A stretch of 64,000 nt of DNA, taken from positions 124,287-188,286 of the forward strand of contig NW_002060954.1 of the NCBI RefSeq assembly GCF_000150275.1. The letters run 5' to 3'. The stretch is from Trichoplax adhaerens (lineage: Eukaryota; Placozoa; Uniplacotomia; Trichoplacea; Trichoplacidae). The notes under the pieces were generated by a model. The model had not been told where the DNA came from, made no database searches, and was given only the letters and a program-made list of their open reading frames with translations. Positions 11,509 to 23,310 of the stretch are shown in pieces (position 1 is the first letter of the stretch; each line of letters opens with the position of its first letter). The position numbers were made by a program, and so were the translations under genes.

Positions 11509-14500
11509 ATGGGATCTGGAATAAGTGGGAGAATTGATCATCCCCAAAAGAAGTTTTCCAGTGAAAATAAAAAGAATTCAACTGCAATTAGAGATTACAT
11601 TTCCCAGTTAGAAAAAAGTTTGAAAGAAGGACAAGAAACGATTTTGGTAAAAACCGAACAAGTTAAAAGGTTGGAAGACGCAGCAGCAGATAAGGACGAA
11701 AAAATATCAAACCTAAACATAGAGATTCGTAAACTTAAAGTTGTGCTATCACAACTGGAAAATGTATTATCGGACAATAAAATTGTCAATAAGTCGTATG
11801 GCTTTGAGGCCATGAAAAAAATTTCTGAAGCGATTTCGTCAGCTAATGGCCATGATAATGCGAGTATCCTAAAAGTAAAGAGATCTAGAGGCAAGAAGGT
11901 TGGCGTTTCGGGAGAGACAACCGCTATCAAATTGAAAGATGGTAAAGCATCGTTAAGAATGGATTTCAAATATTACAGTAAAGACACCAGGTAAACAATT
12001 ATAATCATAATAAACGCTGATCATTGAATTTTACTGTATTAATATGTATTCTTGTAGATTTCGTAGCATGATAATGTATCATATTTACCGCAAAACTGAT
12101 CAAATACCACGTATTTGAAACAGTTGTCGCTCCGCTTACTCAAAAAACGTATGCGACAGTAACAAGATGAAGATCTATGTTTTGAAATGTTGAAGCCTGA
12201 ACCAATAGCAGTCAGCTCTATACTTGGACATTTTATTACATGCAGTCTATTTGCTGAGACTTTTCTTTAAGCATAATCATACTCGTATAATGTAATGTAG
12301 TATATAACATACGTTAATTTGATCATTGTAGCAGTCGTACATTATAAGCAACTAGCGCAGTATATTCTCAAGTATTACTATATCTTTTACAGTAAGTAAC
12401 AAATTTTTACTTGTATTCTGGTTATTTTTCAGTAATAATTAATTTCTTACAATTAAGATGAATATACAAGAAAATTTGCGAAAATAGTGTCTAACTTAAA
12501 TTGTCTGATTTTCCAGCTGTAGGCAGCTAATAAGAAGAGTCATTCTAGAAAACGACTTCATGAAACATTTACAAATGCCACAAGTTCAAGAAATCGTAAA
12601 ATGCATGTATCCATGTACTTTTAATGAAAGCGATATAATTATACGCGAAGGAGAGTACGGGAATAGACTGTACGTTACGGCCGGTAAGTTCTCACGGCGG
12701 TATGCTATATATAAATTTTGTACGGTTGCTGGTACCATAGTATGTGTAGTATTGTGGTTCTGCGCATCTGTTATGTCGACGTTACCATAGAAACTTACTT
12801 TCTTAATTAACAGAGGGAAATTTCGAGATAACAAAAGATGGAACCCTCCTGACTAAAGTTGGAGCTGGGGTAGCTTTTGGGGAATTAGCAATATTATATA
12901 ATTGTAGGAGAACAGCGACTATTACTGGTAATAGGATTCATTACTTTTTTGAAAACTCTTTAGTGTATTCTAAAAGTTAAACTATATCTTATCCTTCGTA
13001 ATAGCTACAACAAAGTGTAAAGTATGGGCTATAGACCGCGAAGTATTTCAAATGATTATGTTAAAAACCGGAATAGCGCAACACGAGGAACATATGCAAT
13101 TTTTGGAAAGGTATCTGATTTACGGACTTTATTTTCAATACTTGCAATTGCGATGAGACCTGCTGAACGAAGAACTGAAATCTAAAAATAGCGTTCCTCT
13201 ACTGAAACACCTACCTGCCGGAAAGCTCGCTAAAATTGCTGGTGTACTAGATGTTGTAAGTATATTGCTGTCGTTTAACTGTTTCATTTGGACTATGAAT
13301 CAAATATCATGACAAGAAGGTTGACCCGTGTAGAATTACTATAAGCAAGAGGAGTACATTGTCCGTGAAAACGAAACAGGAGATACATTTTACATAATTA
13401 AGAAAGGAGAGGTTGGATAATATCAAAATTTAATACAAGATTTGATACAGTTGACCAATTATCCTTGATATTTTTTAATGTATGTTTATAAAGGTAATTG
13501 TAACGAGACGAATGATTGAAAAGAATAGTGACGTCTTCGTTCGTACTCTTGTTCGAGGGGACTATTTTGGCGAAAGAGCTTTACTTAGGTACATCAACTG
13601 TAATATACCGGACATGATTTTTTTACTTATGTATTACTGAAGAATGAACTCTTATTTGCGCACGAAAATAGTGAGGAAAGAAGGACAGCAAATATTATCG
13701 TCCAAAGTTCAGAAGTTGAATGTTTTGTATTAGATCGCGAGTGTGTACCTCACCAATAAATTATAATTTATTTACAAAATGAAATTAAAGAATTATACAA
13801 CTCGATTATATATTCTATGAATTTTGTTTTAGAGATTTTACACAGTTGATAGGTAATCTCGATGAATTGAAGGAGAAAGATTATCATGATGAAGTCTACA
13901 GAGGAACTAAGCTGGCTATTAGGTAAAAATGGCTAAAACGATTTCTGATTGCGATCATAATTCTACAATTCTGAGATCATACGATCTGTCCATCTCGTAA
14001 TTTAAATATTACACATTATTACAACCTTAAATAAATTTAAACCTCAGAAATCCATCATCCACAACCAATGAATATAGCGAACTAGAGTTAAATGATTTTG
14101 AACAAATTGCAACTCTAGGAATGGGAGGCTTTGGCAGAGTGGAATTGGTAACTTTGACTGCTGTATGATATTGAACAATACTGTTACTATTCATAATACA
14201 AATTTTTTCCGAAAGGTGACACTAGTGAAAGATAAATCGAGATCATTTGCGTTAAAATGTATGAAGAAAAGACATATTGTGGAAACAAAACAGCAGGAGC
14301 ACGTTTTCTCTGAGAAGAAGTTATTAACGGAACTAACTTCTCCGTTTGTCGTGAAGTATGATATTACATAAATTTATTATGATTTTTAACTGAAGTTTGT
14401 ACGTAGAATTTTAATTAGTCCTTTATTTCTATGTAGATTATATAGAACCTTCAAGGATAAAAAATTTGTATACATGTTGATGGAAGTCTGTTTAGGTGGT

Positions 14501-15964
14501 GAATTGTGGACCATCTTAAGAGACAGGTATATATTTTTAATGGGCATAATTTGGATGTAAGTCTACTCCGTATGTTGTTTGTCCATGAACTGAAAATAAT
14601 GATTTTATTAATATACATAATAACAGAGGAAATTTTGATGAGAATAGCACGAGATTTTTTACCGCTTGCGTGGTAGAGGCATTTGATTATCTCCACGTCA
14701 GAGGAATAGTTTATAGGGATCTTAAGGTATTATTCCTTATTATGTAATTGTAATGGTAAACTTGACTCTTAATCAACTATTAGAGTTTTGATTCTATGCA
14801 AATTGTACAATACATATATCATACATTTAGCATATAATCAAAACTCTAATAGTTGATTACGAGTCAAGTTTACCATTACAATTATTTGTACATTTTGCAT
14901 AGAATCAAAACTCTAATAGTTGATTAAGAGTCAAGTTTACCATTACAATTATGGAATTACGCTAAAATATTCGAATTTTATTTTCGTTCTATCCTTCCTA
15001 TCAGCCTGAAAATTTGCTCTTAGACTCAATCGGCTATGTAAAATTGGTAAGTTATACTTAACGAATTAAAGTAGAAGGCTGATGTGAAATGGAGAAATGA
15101 AATTATTAAATGCATCTAAGAATTTAGTCAATTTTATTAGGTCGATTTTGGTTTTGCTAAAAAAGTCGGACTCGGAAGTAAAACTTGGACATTTTGTGGG
15201 ACACCCGAATATGTATCTCCAGAAGTAATTTTAAATAGAGGCCATAACTTTTGTGCTGATTACTGGGGCTTAGGGATTTTAATTTTCGAATTATTAACTG
15301 GAAGGTTAGCGTTAAATCAGGTCTACCAAAATTGATCGTATTTTGTAATAACATGCAATTTATTTAACTAGCCCACCCTTTACATCCGATGACCCGATGA
15401 AAACATATAATTTAATACTGCGAGGCATAGATCGCGTCGATTTTCCGCGAAAGATTGGCAAAAATGCGCAAAACTTAATCAGAAAATTGTGCAAGTACTA
15501 AAAGACATTTAATATGTAATATTTAAGTAACTTATAAATAAGACTTACATACAAATATCGCATTCAATAGAGAAAACCCGGCAGAAAGAATAGGTTATCA
15601 AAAGAACGGTATTAAAGACATTCAGAAGCACAAGTACGACTTTTCTGTGTACGACTAGTCGTAGGAAAAACATTTGTAAAACACATTTAACTAAACCAAT
15701 GTAAACTATTTAGGTGGTTTCAGGGATTTGATTGGAACGGTCTAAGAAAACGGGAATTAAAGTCGCCCATGCAACCAACGGTAAAATTTGTTTTTAATTT
15801 TTGAAATAAATATGGAATGGATTTCTTTAAATTATAGATACGTTCACATTAACTATAAATTCCTATAGATTAACGGTCCATTAGACCATTCAAATTTTGA
15901 TACCTTTGATCAAAGCAATGAGCTACCGACAGACGAGACTAGTGGATGGGACGATAACTTTTAA
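11509..15964 (+). CDS. PRKG: cGMP-dependent protein kinase
   Basis: Nineteen exons join in frame to about 749 aa: 11509-11990, 12517-12683, 12814-12927, 13005-13110, 13192-13255, 13334-13411, 13494-13588, 13672-13740, 13833-13922, 14048-14147, 14216-14355, 14437-14526, 14627-14726, 15005-15046, 15141-15304, 15372-15494, 15571-15633, 15714-15780, 15869-15964. The N-terminus MGSGISGR suggests myristoylation, as in PKG II. A coiled coil follows (about 25-100), then a pseudosubstrate-like [10 protein letters not shown]. Two cyclic-nucleotide-binding domains carry FGELAIL and FGERALL. The kinase domain has [10 protein letters not shown] (P-loop), FALKCMKK (catalytic Lys), [28 protein letters not shown] and ADYWGLGI, and an AGC C-tail ends in SGWDDNF. 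It phosphorylates Ser/Thr on target proteins when cGMP relieves autoinhibition. Length and order match metazoan PKG. The donor after 13411 (gttgga) is weak. Confidence 0.95.
14745..14951. repeat. long intronic hairpin with an extra copy of one arm
   Basis: It lies in the intron between kinase exons 14627-14726 and 15005-15046. The arm at 14745-14809 is almost perfectly complementary to 14886-14951, about 65 bp with only one or two mismatches. A second, slightly shorter copy of the right arm sits between them at 14831-14884, with one base difference in its core (gattacgagtc against gattaagagtc). The left arm can therefore pair with either right arm. No terminal target duplication was identified. 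It could be a MITE-like insertion or a structured RNA element within the pre-mRNA. Confidence 0.85.
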
Positions 15965-16828
15965 CAAAAATATGTTGCTTATTATTGAAATTTACGTTCG
16001 TTATTTACGTACGAGTACGTATACTGCAGATGTGTTATTAACGATTTTATATACTTATATATATGTGTGTTTATATAAATTAAGCAGCATATTATACTGT
16101 AAGTATAAAATTAAAAATGATTGTCGTGTTGACTACTTATCTTCAATTTTCTCGTAAACTGTTTTTATAGTTTTAATTCGAAACTAAAACTACGTTATTG
16201 TTACAAATTTTTAGCTTTACAAGAAAAACTAAATCGAAATATTGTACAAGCCTGTATAAACACTTTTTCTACATATTACATTGTTATTTGCTTAAAAGAA
16301 TTCAGAAGTTTTATTAAATCAAAATCTATAGGTAAAATTTTGAACCGTATATCCTTGTTTTTTTAACCTAATCCTGATAAATGACATACATTCTAAAGAA
16401 CTGAAGGGGTATGGCGCTAGTACTTGATGTTTTTTAATACGTTCAACGCAATCAATTAAAAAGCTAAGCGAGGTCATCACAGTACTGCAGCTAGCTATGC
16501 CTGCTACAGACAGGTTTTTAATGAATAATCTACCGCATATTATTTTTTGTTTTGAAGAATAACATCAAATACATGTCAGTTAAACATTAAAATACAATAT
16601 TACTTAGTTGATAATTGATTCTACATCCGTTCATCTTCCGCCGAAGTGTCCTAGGTGGATAAGAAACTGTACTTTATTATACGATTTTAAATTGTAGTGG
16701 CTAGGTGTTTTTAAACTTAAAAAATTCGAAACTGTACTTATTTGAAAACACTTGATGGTAGTAGCTAAGAGTTTTTAACTTTAATTAAAATAGATACAGT
16801 ACCATGTTTACGCACTTAATAGTAGTAG
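15965..16828. other. convergent 3' region between the kinase and 12-pass membrane protein 1
   Basis: No gene. It should hold both 3' untranslated regions. The 64-bp repeat array (16694-16886) lies at its right end and overlaps the 3' end of the leftward gene. Confidence 0.5.
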
Positions 16829-16886
16829 CTAGGCGTTTTTAACTTTACAAATTCTAACCTTCCTTCCGCCACAGCATGATCCACTG
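16694..16886. repeat. 64-bp tandem repeat, three copies
   Basis: The motif gtagtagctaggcgtttttaa and its variants start at 16694, 16758 and 16822, an exact 64-base spacing; a partial earlier copy carrying aaactgtact lies around 16666. Copies differ at several positions (ggctaggtg, agctaagag, agctaggcg). The third copy overlaps the C-terminal codons and the TAG stop of the leftward gene ending at 16829. Confidence 0.8.
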
Positions 16887-18695
16887 TGCCTGCCTGCACA
16901 GGAAGCTGCAATGCCCGCACATACTACGGCAACAACGGAAAGTGCTAATGCCATCATTAACAATGCTAATTGAAGCCCTTCATAATCTGCTGTAGTGTAT
17001 TGGTATACGATGATACCTATAGTTATTGTAGATACCATTACGACATATGATGAAAGTGCCATGAAAGCTGTCTCCTGGAAAAAAGTCAGACAATTCAGGT
17101 TATTCAGAATCTACCCTGTAAAAATGAGAGTAACGATTGTTTTCTCTCACCACTTGCTCTGATCTTATATCAGCGGCATTTATTCCGAACCCGCCCGTAA
17201 CACACAGCTATGATTGAGAAATTTTGAGTTTATAATAGAATTTTCCCATATATTATTATGAATAGAAAATTTAATTTCTAAATGGTAAATTACCAAGCAA
17301 GCTAAATAAATTGCCATTGTTACGTGTATCTTGAAAGAAATTGTAAGTAGATAAATTAAGCCGATCAACAGTAATGATAGCCCATTAATAAGCATCAGGC
17401 AGCCTAATCTAAAATTAATCACATCATAGATATTCCTCGACAGATAGGCTTTGCCGAAAGACCAACTTTGGATTCTTAATTGGCGCTCAACTGCCGTAGT
17501 TGTATATGAAGTAGAAATTAGGCAGTATATCGTAATTGAAATGAGTGGACAGTAAATTCCGAAAACGTTTGAATTAACTCCATTATAGTAAATTCTGCGG
17601 GTAAGTTCGTAAGTTGAATGAGTTATTGCCATAATAGTAACAGTTCGACATAACCTTGAGGTAACAAGAAACCATACAAGCTATACAAAACAATCAAGGG
17701 CGATTGCATAAGTCTCTTAAAATAACTGTGTTTATTTTGATTTAACACAAAATTCAATAAACTTACTACTCCTGGCTTCCTCCTTTTCACTTTTAGTAAA
17801 CCGAGGTAACTGCTAGACATGAACTACGTTCACAAATAAAATTTAGAGTAAAAAAATCCAGTCACGATAACAATTGATTGTTTATGACAGGCATTTTGAT
17901 TTACCAAAATGGCATCAATGACTGCAAAGGAAGCGAAGTGTCCATCCAACACGAAAATGCTGGTAATACCTATTATGAATAGCAATACGCCTCCAACGCC
18001 TTGCATAATAGCCATTTTTATTTCACTTTTATGACGAACATTGATCGTTGTGGCCGTGGTGACCGGACCAACAAATGATTTTGCAATTACATTGGCTTGA
18101 AATGCTGTCATACGAGAAGTACTGTAACGGCAGATGTTATCTAAAATTTTCACATTATATAGAATTGCACTCATGCTGGCTATGAAACAAACTATCGCTA
18201 GCGCACAAATAATTGGAGGCATTACAAATGAATTTGTCGTGTTCCTATGTACAATATTTACAACAATCACGTAACCGTAACGGACAACATCCACGCAGCA
18301 ATAAAATCCGGATATTACTGAAAATGTTACTATTCCAGTTAGCTAAAAAGATGGAAAAGTAGAATACGTGTAAGAATATACATTAAAATATAATGTGCCC
18401 AAATTGTGGTTACCATTGCACTAGTCGCTCGTTTCCTTGAATTTATACTGCAAATCCCGGATGTAAACAACTATTACACGAAAGAAAAATTTCTCAGGTG
18501 CTATCTCAAAAACTGATAAAACTTCACATACAGATTCCATACCGCAGAACTTAAAAATCCTGTATATATCATGTTATGATTTGAAATTTTCATTTGAGGT
18601 ATTGGAGCCATAGCCAGAGAAACAAACATACCGATAACTTCTATTAAGCTGAGTATTACCTGGCTATAGCCGATTAATAATGCCATCTTTTCCAT
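16829..18695 (-). CDS. 12-pass membrane protein, paralogue 1 (family not recognised)
   Basis: Five exons, all in phase 0 (18543-18695, 17905-18342, 17767-17823, 17294-17680, 16829-17074), give about 426 aa. The protein is almost entirely hydrophobic segments, roughly three sets of four helices, separated by short polar loops such as TINVRHKSEIKM and AVERQLRIQSW. It starts MEKMALLIGYSQVILSLIEV and ends in a small Cys/Gly/Arg-rich tail. Its intron layout, including a short 57-nt exon, matches the paralogues at 19313-21428 and 55427-58430. It is divergently arranged with the first of these, 617 bp apart. The helix spacing recalls MS4A or MARVEL tetraspan units, but I see no diagnostic motif, so function is unknown. 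The last codons and stop lie in a 64-bp tandem repeat. Confidence 0.75.
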
Positions 18696-19312
18696 TACAA
18701 AAATAATTTCGTATTATCAGAAATCGTTTTCGAAAAAGTAAGATAAAAACAATATATTTTATTTGACTTCGGTCTTCGAAGAGCGTCTGTTCATATATAA
18801 AAATTTGTTTACTTTCACAATCTGGCTTAAAAGTGATGTCATAAAAGTTTATAAATAGCCATCAATAATACCAATCGCCTCTACATGCGCACATAGATAC
18901 CTTTAAAACAAAACTTTTTTTATAAAAATTAAGAACTTGAGGGAAGCCAAGTGTTTACCTCTACTTGCAGGAAATAAGTGAATTTGGACGGAAATTGCCA
19001 AATCACTATTTTTAATGAGAGACTTCCCAGAACATCGACTGTTTTTTTAAGTTTTATTCAGTAGTCCTCATTTGAGTAGAAATCTAAACAAATTCTGCAA
19101 GAGACATTAATCGCGAATTTCGTTATTTACAGTTGATCGTATGTTCCCATCAGAATGCTTTAAATATAACATTAATTAATCTCTGGATAAGAAATTGGAA
19201 GAGGTTTGTAAAATTAGCACGTCGTGGTCGAGTCATAACTATCCTGATCAGTTTTTGCATCTACGGAAGATATTGGGTGTTCTTTTGATTGTTATACTTG
19301 CATCCTTTGGTC
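18696..19312. promoter_or_regulatory. shared divergent promoter region between two membrane-protein paralogues
   Basis: Two related genes start head-to-head on either side of these 617 bases, so any promoters must lie here unless 5' untranslated exons extend them. The sequence is AT-rich with no recognisable TATA or initiator element that I would assert. Regulation by a shared promoter is inference. Confidence 0.4.
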
Positions 19313-21428
19313 ATGGCTCTTGATCATGTGTTTTACGGAGGAAGCCATGCACTAATTAGTTGCATGTGTTTTACCATGATGGCTATAAACATGGCTCTTA
19401 ATGTTAGTAAGAATGCAAATGATGAGCCGCCGGTAACCGGATTATCGCTTCAATTAGTAACAGTAAGTACAGTAGCTGTAGTCGCTGTCTGCTCCTGTAA
19501 TATTAATTCCAGGTCGTGTTAATATTATATTTTTTTAGCAATCTATACTTCGCTTGCTGCATTTGCCTGTAAACAACATTCCAAAGTAGCATTTCTAGTA
19601 AGAAATGGATATTTTTTTAAAATATATGTCATGAATTGCTTTAGTGAACACAAAGAATATTGTAAATTAAATTTTATAGGTCCAATCAGTGATTGTCTTT
19701 AACGTAGTCAGTATTGGCGCTGCAATCCTATTTGAAGTTGAAGTTCTTAGGTTTTGGTGCCAGACAGAAGCATCAGATGATAGCAGAATAATCACTTTAC
19801 TAATTATAAATTCAGTTTTTTTTATCGTTGGTATTGTGGCTTCGTCTTGTAGTATTAAGAAATACTTTTACTTTTTAAAAGAAAGCATCGAAAGTGCAGC
19901 GTTTGAAGAAAGCAGAAATACAGAAGTCAATGACGTTATCAATCCCAATTTTCGTAATAGGCCCTTAAAGCTAAAGAACATACACAAAACAGCAACGGCT
20001 CGACTTATTATCTGTAGCAGTTTATTAGCTGCAATGAGTATTATGTCTACGTTTTTAAACTTGCACTTTGCAAATTTGCCCGGGCTGAATTGTGTTTTGG
20101 TTTGTGATTTCCTATATTAATTTTTTTGCATTTTTTTAATTATTGTATAGCCAATAATTATTAGATTTTAAGTTTATTTAATTTGTACAGGTAGTTTCTA
20201 CGTCTGTAACCGGAATATTGGTAGTAACAACCAATGAGTTTGTAAGAGCATTTTTATAGATATCTTTAAGATCTACTATATAGTTTCAAAGATCCCTTTG
20301 TGATCACTACGATATTTACAGAAGTTCAGATTTCCTTAAATTTAAATCAAATTTTCGTTACTATCATTTTCATTAATGAGATAAATTACCTGAGGAATTC
20401 GCGATTCATAGTACACTTTGGTATCGTTTGCTGAAATATTGGCATCGTGCAGTATAAAGTAGCTTAATATTATGTAATAATATCATAATTATCAATAATC
20501 TGAAGACGTGCAGCTATACGATATTAACGCTGACGTAAAATTCTTTATTTACACAATATTTTTCTTCACTGCATGTAGGTTATTTGGCTATTGGTTTTAT
20601 CAAGATTTACCCAGACTATAACAGCTATATCCCTGATCATATTTTCACTAAATTTTCTTACCTATTTAACTTCCGGGATTTTATATGTTTTTCATATTCT
20701 TATTAGTACATTCACAGTTGTTATTGTGTCAATTTCCTGCGCTGTAACTACGCGTGAATCATTGGCAATTGAAAAAAACATAAATATCACTGAGTGGCGA
20801 ACGTATGTAACTCACAGCCAAAACTGGAGAGAGGGAAATCTTATCTTCGTGTATCGAGCTGCTATTTCATCTATAGTAACAGGAATAACACTAAGCATTT
20901 TTATGGTCTTTCAACAATATATTTTAAATAAATACTATGGCATCTCCTTAAATTTCCTTTTGGCAGCTTTTGTATGGGTTAAGAATTATTTTGATAGTAT
21001 AACTCATATAATTAATCTTAAAACGAAAATAAGTAAAAGTACTATATTCTATATTTAAGGCTCTAACATCGGGAAGATTTGGACTATATGCAGTATATTC
21101 TAATACTAAGTCAATCGTAAGATATTTGTGCACTATAAAATACTAACTAAAGTAAATAGGAAATTATTTATATAATCTGAATCAGTATATTCTAACGACT
21201 TTCTTTACTTATTCTTTTCTCTAGGGGACCATTTATTCTCTATTTGCTGCTCAGACTATCTTTCTGGGGATAATTAGTTTCAGTCTCTCTATTTATCAAT
21301 ATTTCTGCTATGATGTCAGTATGCCCGAAGCTCTGCCATCATTTATCCTAACAAACCTTGGCATAGCAGCAATTGTGATACCAAATGTTATCGGGTTACT
21401 GAAAATTTCGAATCAATTTCTAAAATAG
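19313..21428 (+). CDS. 12-pass membrane protein, paralogue 2 (family not recognised)
   Basis: Six exons join in frame (19313-19496, 19539-19597, 19680-20099, 20191-20241, 20579-20971, 21225-21428) to about 436 aa. About twelve hydrophobic segments form three four-helix blocks. The longest polar loop, between helices 4 and 5, holds SIESAAFEESRNTEVNDV and a basic LKLKNIHK stretch; a second loop contains SLAIEKNINITEW. The exon starting VIWLLVLSRF aligns with LVWFLVTSRL in paralogue 1, and the last exon starts with a hydrophobic GTIYSLFAAQ that aligns with ETAFMALSSY. The N-terminal part differs from the other two copies by an extra intron and more residues. The first donor (cct|gtaata) was chosen because it keeps phase; upstream sequence could hold an earlier start. 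Confidence 0.72.
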
Positions 21429-23310
21429 CCGCTCACATGTAAATTTGCAAATGATTCCGTCTAGAATGAAAGAATACTTCCTTGAATAAAATTATGTCTC
21501 ACATACTGTACTTTTACCGTACATACTCTATAAAATCAGAACTTTCCATTTTCTTTTCATTAATAGTTAAAAGAAACACGAAACCCGCTGGAATTGTAAT
21601 AATCAAATAATTTAGCTGTTTTTAAAAGTATAACGCAGCAGTTGGCTGAGCGATCCAGACTGACATATACATTAATAATATTAAATAAAGATTTTTGGAA
21701 GATTTTATTTGCTTTAATATACTACGATAGGGGATAATTCGCATAGTCAGTAAGTATTGTATAGGACGAAAAACCATAATAATTCGCTAAAGGCTATATA
21801 TACAGTTTGCTAATTAAATTAAGTAGAAAGCTCTACGTCATTGAGCAGAAGCCATTTACTTTTTAAAAGTATTGCCTTTGTTTTGATTATTATTAGAAAA
21901 GCATTTAAGAAGGAATTGCAACAGTTTTCGAATATTTTTATAGCTCTATAGATACCGTGGTCATATACTGTAAGCTGTAGCAGATATGTTGATATTTATT
22001 TTCTTAACGAAAAATAGCAGAAAGCTTCCCTGATTGTCATTGAACAGAACCCCTTCGCAGATATGACCTATTTGCTAAGTAGGATTTAATGATTAAAAAG
22101 TATTTAAGAATGAATTGGGACAGCATTGAGATGTTTTTATAATGCTTACTGATTGGAATCACATGTCATGAAGGATGACAAAACGCCAATCTTCAACTGC
22201 TATTATTGATTACGGCCTAAAATAACAGTAATGGAGTATTAAGTACTATATTTAGAATTAGGCATTTAATAGGATAAGTAATAAGGGTCGATCATATTAA
22301 TTATCAATTGGATCGTCAGCTGTTTGAAATAAGAATTATTGTAACCTTGGTACTGTAATAGGAATATTAATAAACCATAAAAGAAAGATTAATCGTGAAT
22401 TAACATCATTAACTCACAATTGATCTCTCATCCCATTCTAAATCTTGTATAATTAATTAGTCATTAATAAGCGCTTATCCCAGTAAATGCGGTAGTTAGT
22501 TCTGGCGATAAATCTTTGATGCTGTTAACACGAATGTGATTCTAATTATAATAATTAGTACTCTTTAATATTCTTATAGGCCTTACTTAAGTTAATAACC
22601 GTCGTATAGTACATACAGTATATCAGTTGATTCTAACGATTAACTCTTTGATGATATCGATACGAAACATTATTCTAATAATTAATACTATTCTAATACT
22701 AGTACATCAATATACTTGATCTATGATAACCATAGCTTGATAGTGATTATAATTATTAATCTTCCTGATTCTATTTCTGTAATTTTCATTTCTCAATAAT
22801 AAATATATTTATAAATGTAATCGACGCTCGATAGCTATCATCAAATAGTACTTAATTACAATTGCTATACCATTATAGGACTATAACTTAATAACTATTA
22901 ATTAATAATGCTAATTCTTAACTGATGCTTGATAACGTCGTAATTTGGTTCTAGTAACTATAAACAGTACTATAGACCGTACAGTGTACTGTACAGTACG
23001 TACAGTACAATACAGTACCGTACCGTAGATACAGTATTTTTGCATCACGTACCATACCGTACACTGTACTGTACAGTGCTATCATTGAATGAAAGTCATG
23101 TGATTATCATGTTATTTACGCACACGCACTGGATAAGTGATTACACAGCGTCTCTACGACCTTTCTTTTAACAGTATCGCGCACTGTAATTTGTTAAAGT
23201 TAAAGTTAAGAGCAAGGATCCTTTTAAAATCAGCATTCGCTGTGTTAAACTTGCGATTATAATCATTCAGTTTTACCGTTTACCGAAGAACACCGCACCT
23301 CATATTGGCG
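21429..23310. other. intergenic, membrane-protein paralogue 2 to saposin gene
   Basis: No supported gene. A dense palindromic ACTGTAC/GTACAGT cluster lies at 22978-23078, about 230 bases before the saposin start. The remainder is AT-rich with many stops. Confidence 0.5.
22978..23078. repeat. palindromic TACAG/CTGTA pentanucleotide cluster
   Basis: Tandem cagta and tactg pentamers switch orientation several times, making self-complementary stretches such as gtactgtacagtac. It is one of many such blocks in the window and sits about 230 bases upstream of the saposin start codon. Confidence 0.8.
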
